From Bettongia penicillata ogilbyi (taxonomy: Eukaryota; Chordata; Mammalia; Diprotodontia; Potoroidae), in the NCBI GenBank assembly GCA_023548195.1, contig JAJHZJ010000419.1, positions 3,178,273 through 3,242,272 of the forward strand: a stretch of DNA of 64,000 nt, read 5' to 3'. The notes beneath the pieces are model-generated. The model saw nothing but the letters and a program-made list of their open reading frames with translations, was not told where the DNA came from and did no database searches. The translations under genes were made by a program, and so were the position numbers. Below are positions 55,310-64,000 of this stretch, in pieces (positions within the stretch are counted from its first letter, which is position 1; each line of letters begins with the position of its first letter).

Positions 55310-56235
55310 AGGCTTTAAGGGGGGTTTAGGGAGGACTAGTACTAGTGTGAGGTCTGCTTATCGACCCACCTCTCACCTCTTGACTCCAAGAAGCGATAGC
55401 TTGCACAGTGGCCACAACCTGCTAAACAAAAATATCTAGGATGACTGACCAATCCATGAACTAGGTTGAAGGTAACCAAGGGGCTTCAAATCCATTGGTG
55501 AGTTAGAGGAGTTTCTACTTTAAGCATGTGAAAACTTCCTTGGCAGAATAGGCAGATATGAATAATTTGTTCCAAGGGACCACAAAGGTGGCAAAAATAG
55601 GCACTAGTTATGTAGTTATGTCCTGACAATGAACATCAAGAAAACAGAGGTTCTCCACCAGCCAGAACCAACATGGATCCACTGATTTATAGCAAATGGA
55701 GAAATTTTGGATATTATGCATAGGTTCACTTACCTTGGCAGTAGACTTTCCAGGGATGTCCACGGAGATGATGAGGTTGATGCATGCATTGCCATGGCTA
55801 GTTCAGTATTGGGGAGGTTCCAAAAGACAGTGTGGGAGAGAAGAGGTTTTTGGCTGCCTGCCCAACTGAAGGTCAACAGAGCTGTTGTGCTGACCTCATT
55901 GTGTGCCTGTGAAACCTGGACAGTATACCAATGCCATGCCAGGAAACTGAATTGCTTCCATTTGCACTGTCTTAGGAAGATTCTGAGGATCACCTGGCAG
56001 GATAAGGTACTGGACACTGAAGTCTTTCTTGAGCTGAACTGACAAGCTCTACTGCAGGAACACAACTGTGATGGGCTGGCCATGTTGTTCAAATGCCAAA
56101 AATAGATTTGTCTAAAAGAGTATTTTTATAGAGAACTAACATAAAGCAAGTGCTCACATGGAGGTCAGAAAAAATGATACAAAACACTCAACTGAGTTTT
56201 TAGAAGATCAGGAAGGGAAAATGAGGAAGAATTTT
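55310..56235 (+). mobile_element. Second fragment of the 46.4-kb non-LTR retrotransposon family
   Basis: 55315-55400 parallels 46485-46590 ('gggaggactagtactagtgt', 'tctcacctcttgactccaag'). 55600-56090 carries the post-RT region, open for 111 codons (55707-56042): FTYLGSRLSRDVHGDDEV, SLCACETWTVYQCHARKLN and LRKILRITWQDKVLDTEV. The RT core between the two parts is deleted. A minus-strand 120-codon frame here is a shadow. Confidence 0.75.
55423..55459 (+). repeat. 37-bp exact direct repeat, copy 1
   Basis: Identical over all 37 bases to 56435-56471, 1,012 bp downstream. It begins TAAACAAAAATATC and ends CCAATCCATGA. This copy lies inside the retrotransposon fragment. Confidence 0.95.
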
Positions 56236-57640
56236 TCCTACATGGGTGATTTAATATTTTTCATAGACTGGGTCCTCTGTATCCCTTAGAAATTCTTGCA
56301 AAGAGGTGGCTCCACTACTGGGCAATCACTTGCAATGGCATCTATCTATCCTTAGTCTACATTTTTCCAGTCTTCTATTGATGCAGGCTGGTTTGATTGA
56401 GACCTTTTGTCTCAAAGGAGAGCAATTGTACAGGTAAACAAAAATATCTAGGATGACTGACCAATCCATGAGGCCAGTTTCTATTTCCAATGGAATTCCA
56501 TCCACTCCTGTCTTTATCTTTATCTGACCTATTCATAACTGGCAGACTCAAAGGCATGGCTTCTGATTACATTTGTAAAAGGCTCTAGTCTCCTTTTGTC
56601 TTCATAGCCCTAACACATACAGCTCACTCCTAACCGGGGTATCATCGGTTTAAAATTAATTTCCTGGGTCCCAGTTATACATATTTCTTCATCCTCCCCA
56701 CCTCCAATCAAACCAAGACCAGCACCTCAGGATGGTGGTGAGAGACAATCCCACTTCCATAGATTATCATGTGTGAATAAACATTCCTCTGGTCATTTGT
56801 ATGCTATTAATAATTGCTGCATTTACATTAGAGGTAGGTAGGACTCTCTGTCTTTTCTTTGAGAGCCAGAACTAGACAAACTCACTTGAATCATTCAAAT
56901 GTCCACCATGTTACCTTGCTTGACTAGACTGAGGTTAACCATTCAACATAAAACCTAGTAACAAGAATCTTTGTCATTTAAATTATATTGCTAACTGAAA
57001 TATGTCTACTTATGATAAAAATCAGATGTAATTCAATTCTGTATTGAAGGAAAAATTACAGGGTACAATTTCTGGTTTGAAAATGTGGAGAAAAGAAGTG
57101 TTCACTAAAACTATTGTTTTCCATAAATTTGGTTATTACAAGATTTTTCTTTGTATTAGTTTAGAGTTAAGCTCACAGTTGCAAAGCGTTTTTGTAAACA
57201 ATGCTTTATGCAGTAATGTGAAATTACATAATTATCAATACAAGGTCCAGCTTGAAACATCTACCTGCAAGACAAGGAGGGAAATCTAGATATGACTTTT
57301 CCTATTGTTATAGCAAAAATAAGTTATGACTACTCATCTTTAGCAACTTTTTAGACATTTAAATGATAGTGAAATTCTTTACCATGAGGCACTATACAGC
57401 ATGACTATAAGGACTTATTCCACAAGTTGGACAGCAAAATTAATATTCTTACTTTGTGGTCAGGGCTTACAGGACACAGAATGTTTGAAAAAGTGATGTA
57501 GTCTGTAGTTAGACAGAATTTTACTCTCATTTAAATTTATTTTTCATATTTAATTTCTCTCTTATAGTTTAGTAAAAAACCCAAATAGCTCTGCATAGAA
57601 TAATAAAAAGAATATGTTTACTACATGCATATTTCTCTTG
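56236..57640. other. Unassigned sequence (1.4 kb)
   Basis: Apart from the 37-bp repeat copy, no gene or repeat family is recognised. The 81-codon frame at 57044-57289 has no motif. Confidence 0.4.
56435..56471 (+). repeat. 37-bp exact direct repeat, copy 2
   Basis: Second copy of the exact 37-mer. The flanks differ completely from copy 1 and no retrotransposon text adjoins it. Confidence 0.95.
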
Positions 57641-57644
57641 ACCT

Positions 57645-58085
57645 ACACACTTAAAGAATTTAGAGCTAGAAGAGACTTTAGAAGGCCCAGTCTCCTCATA
57701 GATCAGATAAATAAACTTGAGCAGATAGGTGGCACAATGAAGGGAGTATGAGTCCTGGAATCAGGAAGACCTGAGCTCAAATCCAGCCTTGGACACTTAC
57801 TAGCTGTGTGACCCCGGGCAAGTCACTTAACCTCTGTCTGCCTCAGTTTCCTTATCTGTAAGGGATAATAATAACACCTACATCCCCTGGTTGTTGAAAA
57901 GATCAAATGAGACAATAATAGTAAAGTGTTTAGGCAGTACCTGGAGCATCCTAAGTGCTATATGAATATTAGTTATTATTATCACTGCTATGTACAGAGA
58001 GGTTGAATTACTTACATAACTTTACAAAGTGATTAAATTTCATCATCAGAGTCTAACTCCAGGGAGTCTGAACTCCAATCTAATA
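57645..58085. repeat. Antisense MIR split by a sense CORE-SINE
   Basis: The outer MIR: 'aatttagagctagaagagac' to 57719 and 'tacagagaggttgaattact', 'gagtctgaactccaatctaa' after 57985. The inner SINE (57720-57985): 'gataggtggcacaatgaagg', 'gagctcaaatccagccttgg', 'tgtgtgaccccgggcaagtc' and 'tctgcctcagtttccttatc'. The inner copy is well preserved. Confidence 0.8.
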
Positions 58086-59006
58086 TTAGGAAAACTTTTT
58101 TTAAATGTTAAGATTTCTTTTAAAAGTTCAACAAAAATGTAAATTGTGTACCCTAAAATTATTTAAGCAAAAGCAGAACTTCTCGATCTCACACTATACT
58201 ATTAAGTAGTAATAATTCAAACTATTTGGTGCTGGTTACAAAATAGAAGGCCTGCTCAGCCTTCATAACCATTTTAAAAAAGTCATACCCCTATAGCATG
58301 TCTTCTAGAAGCAAAGTGCCTCCATGTTAGGTGTTTTGAACAGGCTCCAAACTTTCATTAGAACAAGAACTTCGGGAGAAAATGTAAAGCAATGGTGGAA
58401 ATAAGGTTTAAACCAACATCTCACACTGTATATACCACAAGGAGCTGAAAATAGATATGTGGATCAGACATTTCATCACATGATGAAAAAATTAGAAGAG
58501 TGCTAGAATAGGTACATTTATAGCTAAGGCTGGAAGGAAAGTTCTTGACCAGATTAAAGCATGCTATCCCTTTAAGCTAAATGGAAGTGTGTCATGATGA
58601 GAGAAACAGAAAAAGGTATTTTTGTGTAAAGAAATTGATGTACTAATTGCCAAAGGTTGTAAAATATGCTGCTATAGATGAATGTTTTGATGCCTAAAAG
58701 GAATAGAAAACAAACTTTATTTTAATATACATGCTAATATATGAGTATGAAGAAACAACCCTGAGATGAGATGAAGACAGTTTTGTAAAGCAAGTGCTTA
58801 GCACATAGTAAAAGTTTCAAGGGCACGAAAGACATTGTTGAAGACTTCAATACTGCAAAGTAGGATGGATGTCTCTGTTAATTTGCATATACATTTTTTT
58901 ATGATGAAAGAGAATCAAGCTAAAAAAAGAGAGAGAGAACTCATAGAAATATTTAGAGACGGGTATGATTTTTTAAAGTTCTTTTTATTTTTAGGGGGAA
59001 ATTAGG
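58086..59006 (+). other. Unassigned AT-rich sequence with possible L1 ORF2 remnant
   Basis: 58405-58700 ('accaacatctcacactgtat', 'ttcttgaccagattaaagca') resembles the 3' part of L1 ORF2 read in broken frames, but without a decisive motif. The remainder is AT-rich with no recognised feature. Confidence 0.3.
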
Positions 59007-59880
59007 GAGTTGTGATCTTTTTTTATATGTGAAATGTATTTTATTTTATTTTTTTAATAAAAATTTATTTATTTAACTTTTTACATTCATTTTCACAAAA
59101 TTTTGGGTTCCAAATTTTCTCCCCTTTTATCCCCTCCTCCCACCTCAATACACCGAGCAATCTAATTTTCCCTATCACCAATCTGCCCTCTCTTCTATCA
59201 TCCCTCCCTTCTCTTGTCCCCATATTCTCTTTTGTCCTGTAGGGCCAGATGACTTTCTATTCCCCATTAACTGTATTTCTTATTACCTAGTAGCAACAAC
59301 AAGACTAAACAGTTGTTCCTAAAACTTTGAGTTCCAAATTCTTCCCATCCCTCCCTCCCTACCCATTCCCTTTGGGAAGGCAGGCAATTCAATATAGACC
59401 ATATCTGTGTAGTTTTGCAAATGACTTCAATAACAGTACTGATGTGTAAGACTAACTGTATTTCCCTCCATCCTATCCTGCCCCCCATTGTTTGTATTCT
59501 GTCTTTTGATCCTGTCCCTCCCCGAGTGTTGAATTCAAATCGCTCCCTCCTCCCATTGCCCTCCCTACCATCATCCCCCGCTTTGCTTATCTCCTTCTCC
59601 CCTACTTTCCTGTACTGTAAGATAGGTTTACATACCAAAATGAGTGTGAATTTTACTCCTTCCTTTAGTCGAATGTGATGAGGGTAAACCATGTTTTTTT
59701 CTCAGCTCTCCTCTTTTCCCCTGCACTAAAAAGTCTCCTGCTTGCCTCTTGAATGAGAGATAATTTACCCCATTCCATTTCACCATCTCTCCTCCCACTA
59801 CATTTCTCTCTCACCATTTACCTTAATTTCTTTTAAGATATGGTCCCATCCTATTCAATTCACTCTGTGCTCTCTGTCTC

Positions 59881-59959
59881 TGTGTGTGCGTGCATGTGTG
59901 TATGTGTGTGTGCATGCATGCATGTACGTATGTGTGCATGTGTGTACGTCTGTGTGTGG
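59881..59959. repeat. (TG)n/(CATG)n microsatellite inside H3 3'UTR
   Basis: Counterpart of the CA blocks in H1, H2, H4 and H6, in the complementary orientation. Confidence 0.85.
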
Positions 59960-60092
59960 TTCCACCAACTACCCACATACTGAAAAGTTTTAAGAGTTAC
60001 AAATATTGTCTTTCCATGTAGGAATGTAAACAGTTCAACTTTGGTAAGTCCCTTATGACTTTGCTTTGCTGTTTACGTTTTCATGCGTCTTC

Positions 60093-60278
60093 TCAGTCTT
60101 GTGTTTGAAAGTCAAATTTTCTTTTCAGCTCTGGTCTTTTCATCAAGAATGCTTGAAAGTCCTCTGTTTCATTGAAAGACCATATTTTTTCCTGAAGTAT
60201 TATACTCAGTTTTGCTGGGTAGGTGAGTCTTGGTTTGAGTCCTAATTCCTTTGACTTCTGGAAAATCCTATTCCACAC
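60093..60278 (-). pseudogene. H3 ORF1 C-terminal part beyond the stop
   Basis: 61 codons in frame with the 303-codon ORF, separated from it by the TGA at 60284-60282. Contains FQKSKELGLKPRLTYPAK, SIILQEKIWSF and FQAFLMKRPELKRK, the L1 ORF1p C-terminal domain. It remains open, so the stop is probably recent or readable. Confidence 0.8.
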
Positions 60279-60281
60279 CCT

Positions 60282-61193
60282 TCAATCCCTTAATGTAGAA
60301 GCTGCTAGATCTTGAGTTATCCTGATTGTATTTCCACAATGCTGCAACTGTTTTTTTCTAGCTGCTTGCAATATTTTCTCCTTGACCTGGGAGTTCTGGA
60401 ATTTGGCCACAATGTTCCTAGGAGTTTCTCTTTTTGGATCTCTTTCAGGCAGTGATCTATGGATTCCTTCAATACTGATTTTGCCCTCTGGTTCTAGAAT
60501 CTCAGGGCAGTTTTCCTTGATAATTTCATGAAATATGATGTCTAGGCTCTTTTTTTGATCATGGCTTTCAGGTAGCCCCATAATTTTTAAATTGTCTCTC
60601 CTGGATCTATTTTCCAGGTCAGTTGTTTTTCCAATGAGATATTTCACATTCTCTTCCATTTTTTCATTCTTTTGGTTTTGTTTTATGATTTCTTGGGTTC
60701 TCAGAAAGTCATTAGCCTCCATCTGTTCCATTTGAATCTTGAGAGAACTATTCTCTTCAGTGAGCTTTTGAAGCTCTTTTTCCATTTGGCTAATTCTGCT
60801 TTTGAAAGCATTCTTCTCCTCATTGGCCTTTTGAACCTCTTTTGCCAATTGTGTGAGCCTATTTTTCAAGGTGTTATTTTCTTCAGCATTTTTTTGGGTC
60901 TCCTCTACCAAGGTATTGACCCGTTTTTCATGCTTTTCTTGCATCTCTCTCATTTCTCTTCCCAGTTTTTCCTCCACCTGTCTAACTTGATTTTCAAAAT
61001 CCTTTTTGAGTTCTTCCATGGCCTGAGCCCACCGGACATCCACCTGGGATATCTGGGATACAGAGGCCCCGACCTCCACATCTTTCCCTGATGGTAAGAA
61101 TATTTCCTCGTCATCAGAATTGAAAGGCGGGAGCATTTGCAACCCCTCAAAGAAGCTCTCTATAGTCTTATTTTTCTTCCCTTTTCTGGGCAT
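60282..61193 (-). CDS. H3 ORF1, 303 codons (L1 ORF1p-like, C-terminally truncated)
   Basis: Starts MPRKGKKNKTIESFFEG. Residues 1-55 are basic then acidic. Residues about 56-195 are a heptad-rich coiled coil (trimerisation in L1 ORF1p), including three 21-residue repeats starting EENNTLK (104), EEKNAFK (125) and EENSSLK (146). Residues about 200-283 are an RRM (NLKIMGLPES, RNIVAKF). The C-terminal domain begins at about 286 (RITQDLAAST) and is cut after LRD by TGA (60284-60282) where H2 has CGA. The remaining 61 codons stay open to 60093. The product would bind RNA but lack most of the C-terminal domain. It may be transcribed from its own 5'UTR; nothing shows that it is. Confidence 0.85.
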   Translation of the reverse strand: MPRKGKKNKTIESFFEGLQMLPPFNSDDEEIFLPSGKDVEVGASVSQISQVDVRWAQAMEELKKDFENQVRQVEEKLGREMREMQEKHEKRVNTLVEETQKNAEENNTLKNRLTQLAKEVQKANEEKNAFKSRISQMEKELQKLTEENSSLKIQMEQMEANDFLRTQEIIKQNQKNEKMEENVKYLIGKTTDLENRSRRDNLKIMGLPESHDQKKSLDIIFHEIIKENCPEILEPEGKISIEGIHRSLPERDPKRETPRNIVAKFQNSQVKEKILQAARKKQLQHCGNTIRITQDLAASTLRD

Positions 61194-61843
61194 TTTCCCA
61201 GCCAGTTACTTGACTTCTGAGATTCCTGTCCACCCCTGCCTAGATCTGCCCAGCTAGTGCTTGGGGTCTGAGATTCAAATGGGCTTTCCGCGGCAGGCGT
61301 GGCTGCTATTCAATGTGAGCTTAAGTTCTGGTGCTCAAGTGGGGGCAGGGCTGCCTCCCAGGCTCAGTTCCCTCAGGGGCTTTATGCAGAGACCTGAGCT
61401 TCTGCTTGATGCTCGAGGAGTCCCGCGCCGCCACTCCCTCCCCCGCTGCCTCTACTGCTGCCTTTGCCACTCCCTCCACCGCTGCCTCCCGAGGGGGCCC
61501 GAGTCACGGAGATACCCCCTCCCCTCTCGGCCAACTCAGACGTATCTCTCACTGACCTGTAGCGTATGTGGGCGGAGGCACCTTCCCGGCTGCCAGAGGT
61601 TCCGTCCCTGAAGTCTGCTCGGATCTGCTCCTCTCGGCTATGCGGCCAGGGCAGCACAGGAGTGGACTCCGCTTTCTGGGGTACAACGGACCCTGGGGAC
61701 GGCTTTCCAGGGCTCTCTGAAACGGAAATCTTTTCCACTGTGTTTCTGCATGACTTGCAGTGATCCAGAATTTGTGGGGAGTTCTTCTTGCAGGAAATAT
61801 ATGGGCTGTGGGTTTGGAGCTAGCATATGTGAGTCTTTCTACT

Positions 61844-61856
61844 CTGCCATCTTGGC
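61844..61856 (-). promoter_or_regulatory. YY1-like motif at H3 5' end
   Basis: GCCAAGATGGCAG on the minus strand, about ten bases from the element's start, as in H1. Confidence 0.6.
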
Positions 61857-62635
61857 TCCACCCTCGAGTTGTGATTTTTTAAAACAAAAGGTTGGGGGGA
61901 AGGCAAAGTAAAAAGATGCACATACCCTAGCTCTTCCCCCACAGCCCGTAAAATACCTCTAAAAAGTAACTCTCAACAAATTCTAGAGAAGCAGAAGCCA
62001 CAGAAAGACATAATGAAGGAGATTTCTAGCCCAGGATAGCCTAGAGAGCCAACAGGAAGGGTCTGTCTCATAGGGCATGGAGTGGAGCACAGCCCAACCT
62101 AGGCTGTGTGCCCCAGGAAGAAGAGGACTGGAACAGGTCTCAGGGGCAAAATCCCCAGCAGCAGTAGAGGTTCTCAGATCCCTCAACCCACAAACCCCAA
62201 AGGCATCTTCAGAGGTTAGTGAAAAAGCATTTTCACCTTGGTGACAAGGGAGCAGGGTCCTCCCCTAGCACCAGCCCCAGGCAGTGGCAGAGGCAGCAGC
62301 AATGGTAGCCAGCAGCATCCATTTGTGGAGCCATTGGCCTGAAGCTTCTGAGGGAATTGAGCTGCTAATGTGGGTCTCAGCCCTGAACACAGCCTTGCAG
62401 TGAGGAAGAGTGCTGTCCTGATAGAGTTGCAGACTGTTGTGGAGAGAGAATTCTACTACTCTTAGACTCTGGGCAGAAAAGATTTTGGCTGCTCCCAGAA
62501 CAGTGCGCAGGTGAGGAAAGGAGTTAACTGCTCTTCCTTGATTGTGCCACCTTGGAAGAACTGAGAACTTACAGGTCCCCAGACTATACCTTCCTCTTGA
62601 CAAAGGACTCAAAAGTCAAATAACTGGCTGAGAAA

Positions 62636-63751
62636 ATGCCAAAAAAGGGGAAAAAAATAAGACTATAGAGGGCTACTTTTTTAGTGAACAGGTTGGTGAA
62701 CAGGCATTTTCTTCCATCCTTTCAAATGAGGAAAAACAAAACATAACTTCAGAGGAAGTCAAGCATTCTGCTTCCAAAACCTCCAAAATAAATATGCAGT
62801 AGTCTCAGGTCATGGAAGAGCTCAAAAAGGACTTTGAAAATCAAGTAAGAGAGGTAGAGCAAAAATTGGGAAGAGAAATGAGAATGATGCAAGAAAATCA
62901 TGTAAAGCAAGTCAACAGTTTGCTAAAGGAGACTAAAAAAATATACCGAAGAAAATAACACCTTTAAAAATAGAATAACCCAAATGGCAAAAGAGGTCCA
63001 AAAAGCCAATGAGGAGGAGAACACTTTAAAAAGCAGAACTGGCCAAATGGAAAAGGAGGTTCAAAAGCTGACTGAAAAACAATAGTTCTTTAAAAATTAA
63101 AATGGAACGGATGGAAGCTAATAACTTTATGAGAAACCAAGAAATTACAAAACAAAACCAAAAGAATGAAAAAATAGAAGATAATGTGAAATATCTCATT
63201 GGAAAAACAACTGACCAGGAAAACAGATCCAGGAGAGAAAATTTTAAAATTATAGGACTACCTGAAAACCATGATCAAAAAACAGAGCCTAGACATCATC
63301 TTCCAAGAAATTATCAAGGAAAACTGCCCTGATATTCTAGAACCAGAAGGCAAAATAAATATTGAAAGAATCCACCAATCACCTCCTGAAAGAGATTAAA
63401 AAAGAGAAACTCCTAGGAATGTTGTAGCCAAATTTCAGAGTTCCCTGGTCAAGGAGAAAATATAGCAAGCAGCTAGAAAGAAACAATTTGATTATCATGG
63501 AAATACAATCAGGATAACACAAGATCTAACAGCTTCTACATCAAGGCATCGAGGGCTTGGAATATGATATTCCAAAGGTCAAAGGAACTAGGATTAAAAT
63601 CAAGAATTGCCACCCAGAAAATTGAGTATAATACTGCAGGGGAAAAAAATCATCATTCAATGAAATAGAGGACTTTCAAGCATTCTTGATGAAAAGACCA
63701 GAGCTGAAAAGAACATTTGACTTTCAAACAGAAGAATTAAGAGAAGCGTGA
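62636..63751 (+). pseudogene. H6 ORF1 remnant
   Basis: Starts MPKKGKK, then shifts frame immediately and meets TAG. The coiled coil (MEELKKDFENQVREVEQKL) and RRM (KYLIGKTTDQENRSRREN, FKIIGLPENHDQK) persist in pieces, with the longest open part at 63102-63332. The codon matching the H1/H3 stop is CGA here (63550-63552). The homologous end is near 63751. Confidence 0.8.
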
Positions 63752-63903
63752 AAAGGTAAACAGGAAAGAGAAATGATAAGGGACTTAACAAAGTTAAACT
63801 GTTTACATTCCTACATGGAAAGACAATGTTTGTAACCCTGGAAACTTTTTCTCAGTATTTGGGTAATTGGAGGGATTATACACACGCACACACACACACA
63901 CAC

Positions 63904-63904
<1 letters not shown>

Positions 63905-64000
<96 letters not shown>
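63905..64000. repeat. (TA)n tract, at least 95 bp, reaching the window end
   Basis: Uninterrupted TA dinucleotides directly following the H6 (CA)n block. The true length is unknown because the window ends inside it. Self-complementary throughout. Confidence 0.97.

Larger units (their letters stand above)
59017..61865 (-). mobile_element. HAL1 copy H3, full length (2,849 bp)
   Basis: A 10-bp target duplication GAGTTGTGAT lies at 59007-59016 and 61866-61875, extendable through an A-run on the minus strand at a TTTTAAAAAA site. On the minus strand it has a YY1-like start (61856-61844), a GC-rich 5'UTR with triplet clusters (about 61500-61410), ORF1 (61193-60093), a (CA)n block (59959-59881), a G-quadruplex tract, AATAAA repeats near 59070, then an A-rich tail interrupted by a short non-A segment (59019-59045). 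No ORF2. It has the most intact ORF1 in the window. Confidence 0.92.
61885..64000 (+). mobile_element. HAL1 copy H6, older, cut by window end
   Basis: The 5' end begins about 10-20 bp from the H3 target duplication ('ggcaaagtaaaaagatgcac' aligns with 'gcggagtagaaagagtcac' of H1). The 5'UTR runs to 62635, ORF1 is at 62636-63751, and the 3'UTR has a (CA)n (63878-63904) and a very long (TA)n. The rest of the 3'UTR lies beyond the window. More diverged than H1-H3. Confidence 0.85.

Noticed and set aside
55730..56092. 120-codon minus-strand ORF
   Set aside because: Shadow of the retrotransposon reading frame on the plus strand, whose motifs are recognisable.

Overview
This window is AT-rich vertebrate nuclear DNA, and its repeats point to a marsupial. 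Three signals support that: L1 3'UTRs of the type common in opossum and its relatives, tRNA/CORE-SINEs whose 3' tails look RTE-derived, and a BovB-like RTE LINE. The species cannot be resolved from this window. No complete host protein-coding gene is visible. Nearly every long ORF is either transposon-derived or a chance frame.

Layout. 1-2.3 kb holds SINE fragments, an unnamed dispersed repeat and an L2 3' end. 2.83-3.36 kb is a CpG island with GC boxes, CCAAT, CACGTG, an ETS core and an RFX-type X-box. It is flanked by outward-pointing splice donors, including a possible 26-codon first coding exon on the minus strand. It is the only plausible host gene promoter here and could be bidirectional. 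A polypyrimidine tract follows. 3.9-9.2 kb holds a second dispersed-repeat copy, MIR/SINE fragments and two LTR-like segments. 9.3-11.9 kb is a decayed BovB-like RTE.

The dominant content is six copies of an ORF1-only L1 element (HAL1, half-L1): H5 (-, 11.96-15.02 kb), H1 (+, 16.00-18.78), H2 (+, 29.05-31.89), H4 (-, 40.56-43.15), H3 (-, 59.02-61.87) and H6 (+, 61.88 to the window end). Together they cover about 16 kb, a quarter of the window. I found no L1 ORF2 reading frame. H1, H2 and H3 are full length and flanked by clear target-site duplications of 17, 14 and 10 bp. Each has a GC-rich 5'UTR, an ORF1 (coiled coil, RRM, C-terminal domain), a 3'UTR with a (CA)n block and G-quadruplex tracts, and a poly(A) tail. 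H1 and H3 begin with a YY1-like motif. H3 carries the longest ORF1 (303 codons). The sites suggest mobilisation in trans by L1 machinery.

Other contents are L1 3'UTR fragments (one split by H2), four hAT-type non-autonomous DNA transposons (two with recognisable 8-bp duplications), two fragments of another non-LTR element with an RT FADD box, three copies of a 0.8-1.3 kb unnamed repeat, about 30 MIR/CORE-SINE fragments (several nested), L2-type 3' ends and many microsatellites. HAL1 is a known class of element. The novelty lies in its density, the nested history and a CpG hotspot stop in ORF1, not in a clearly new system.
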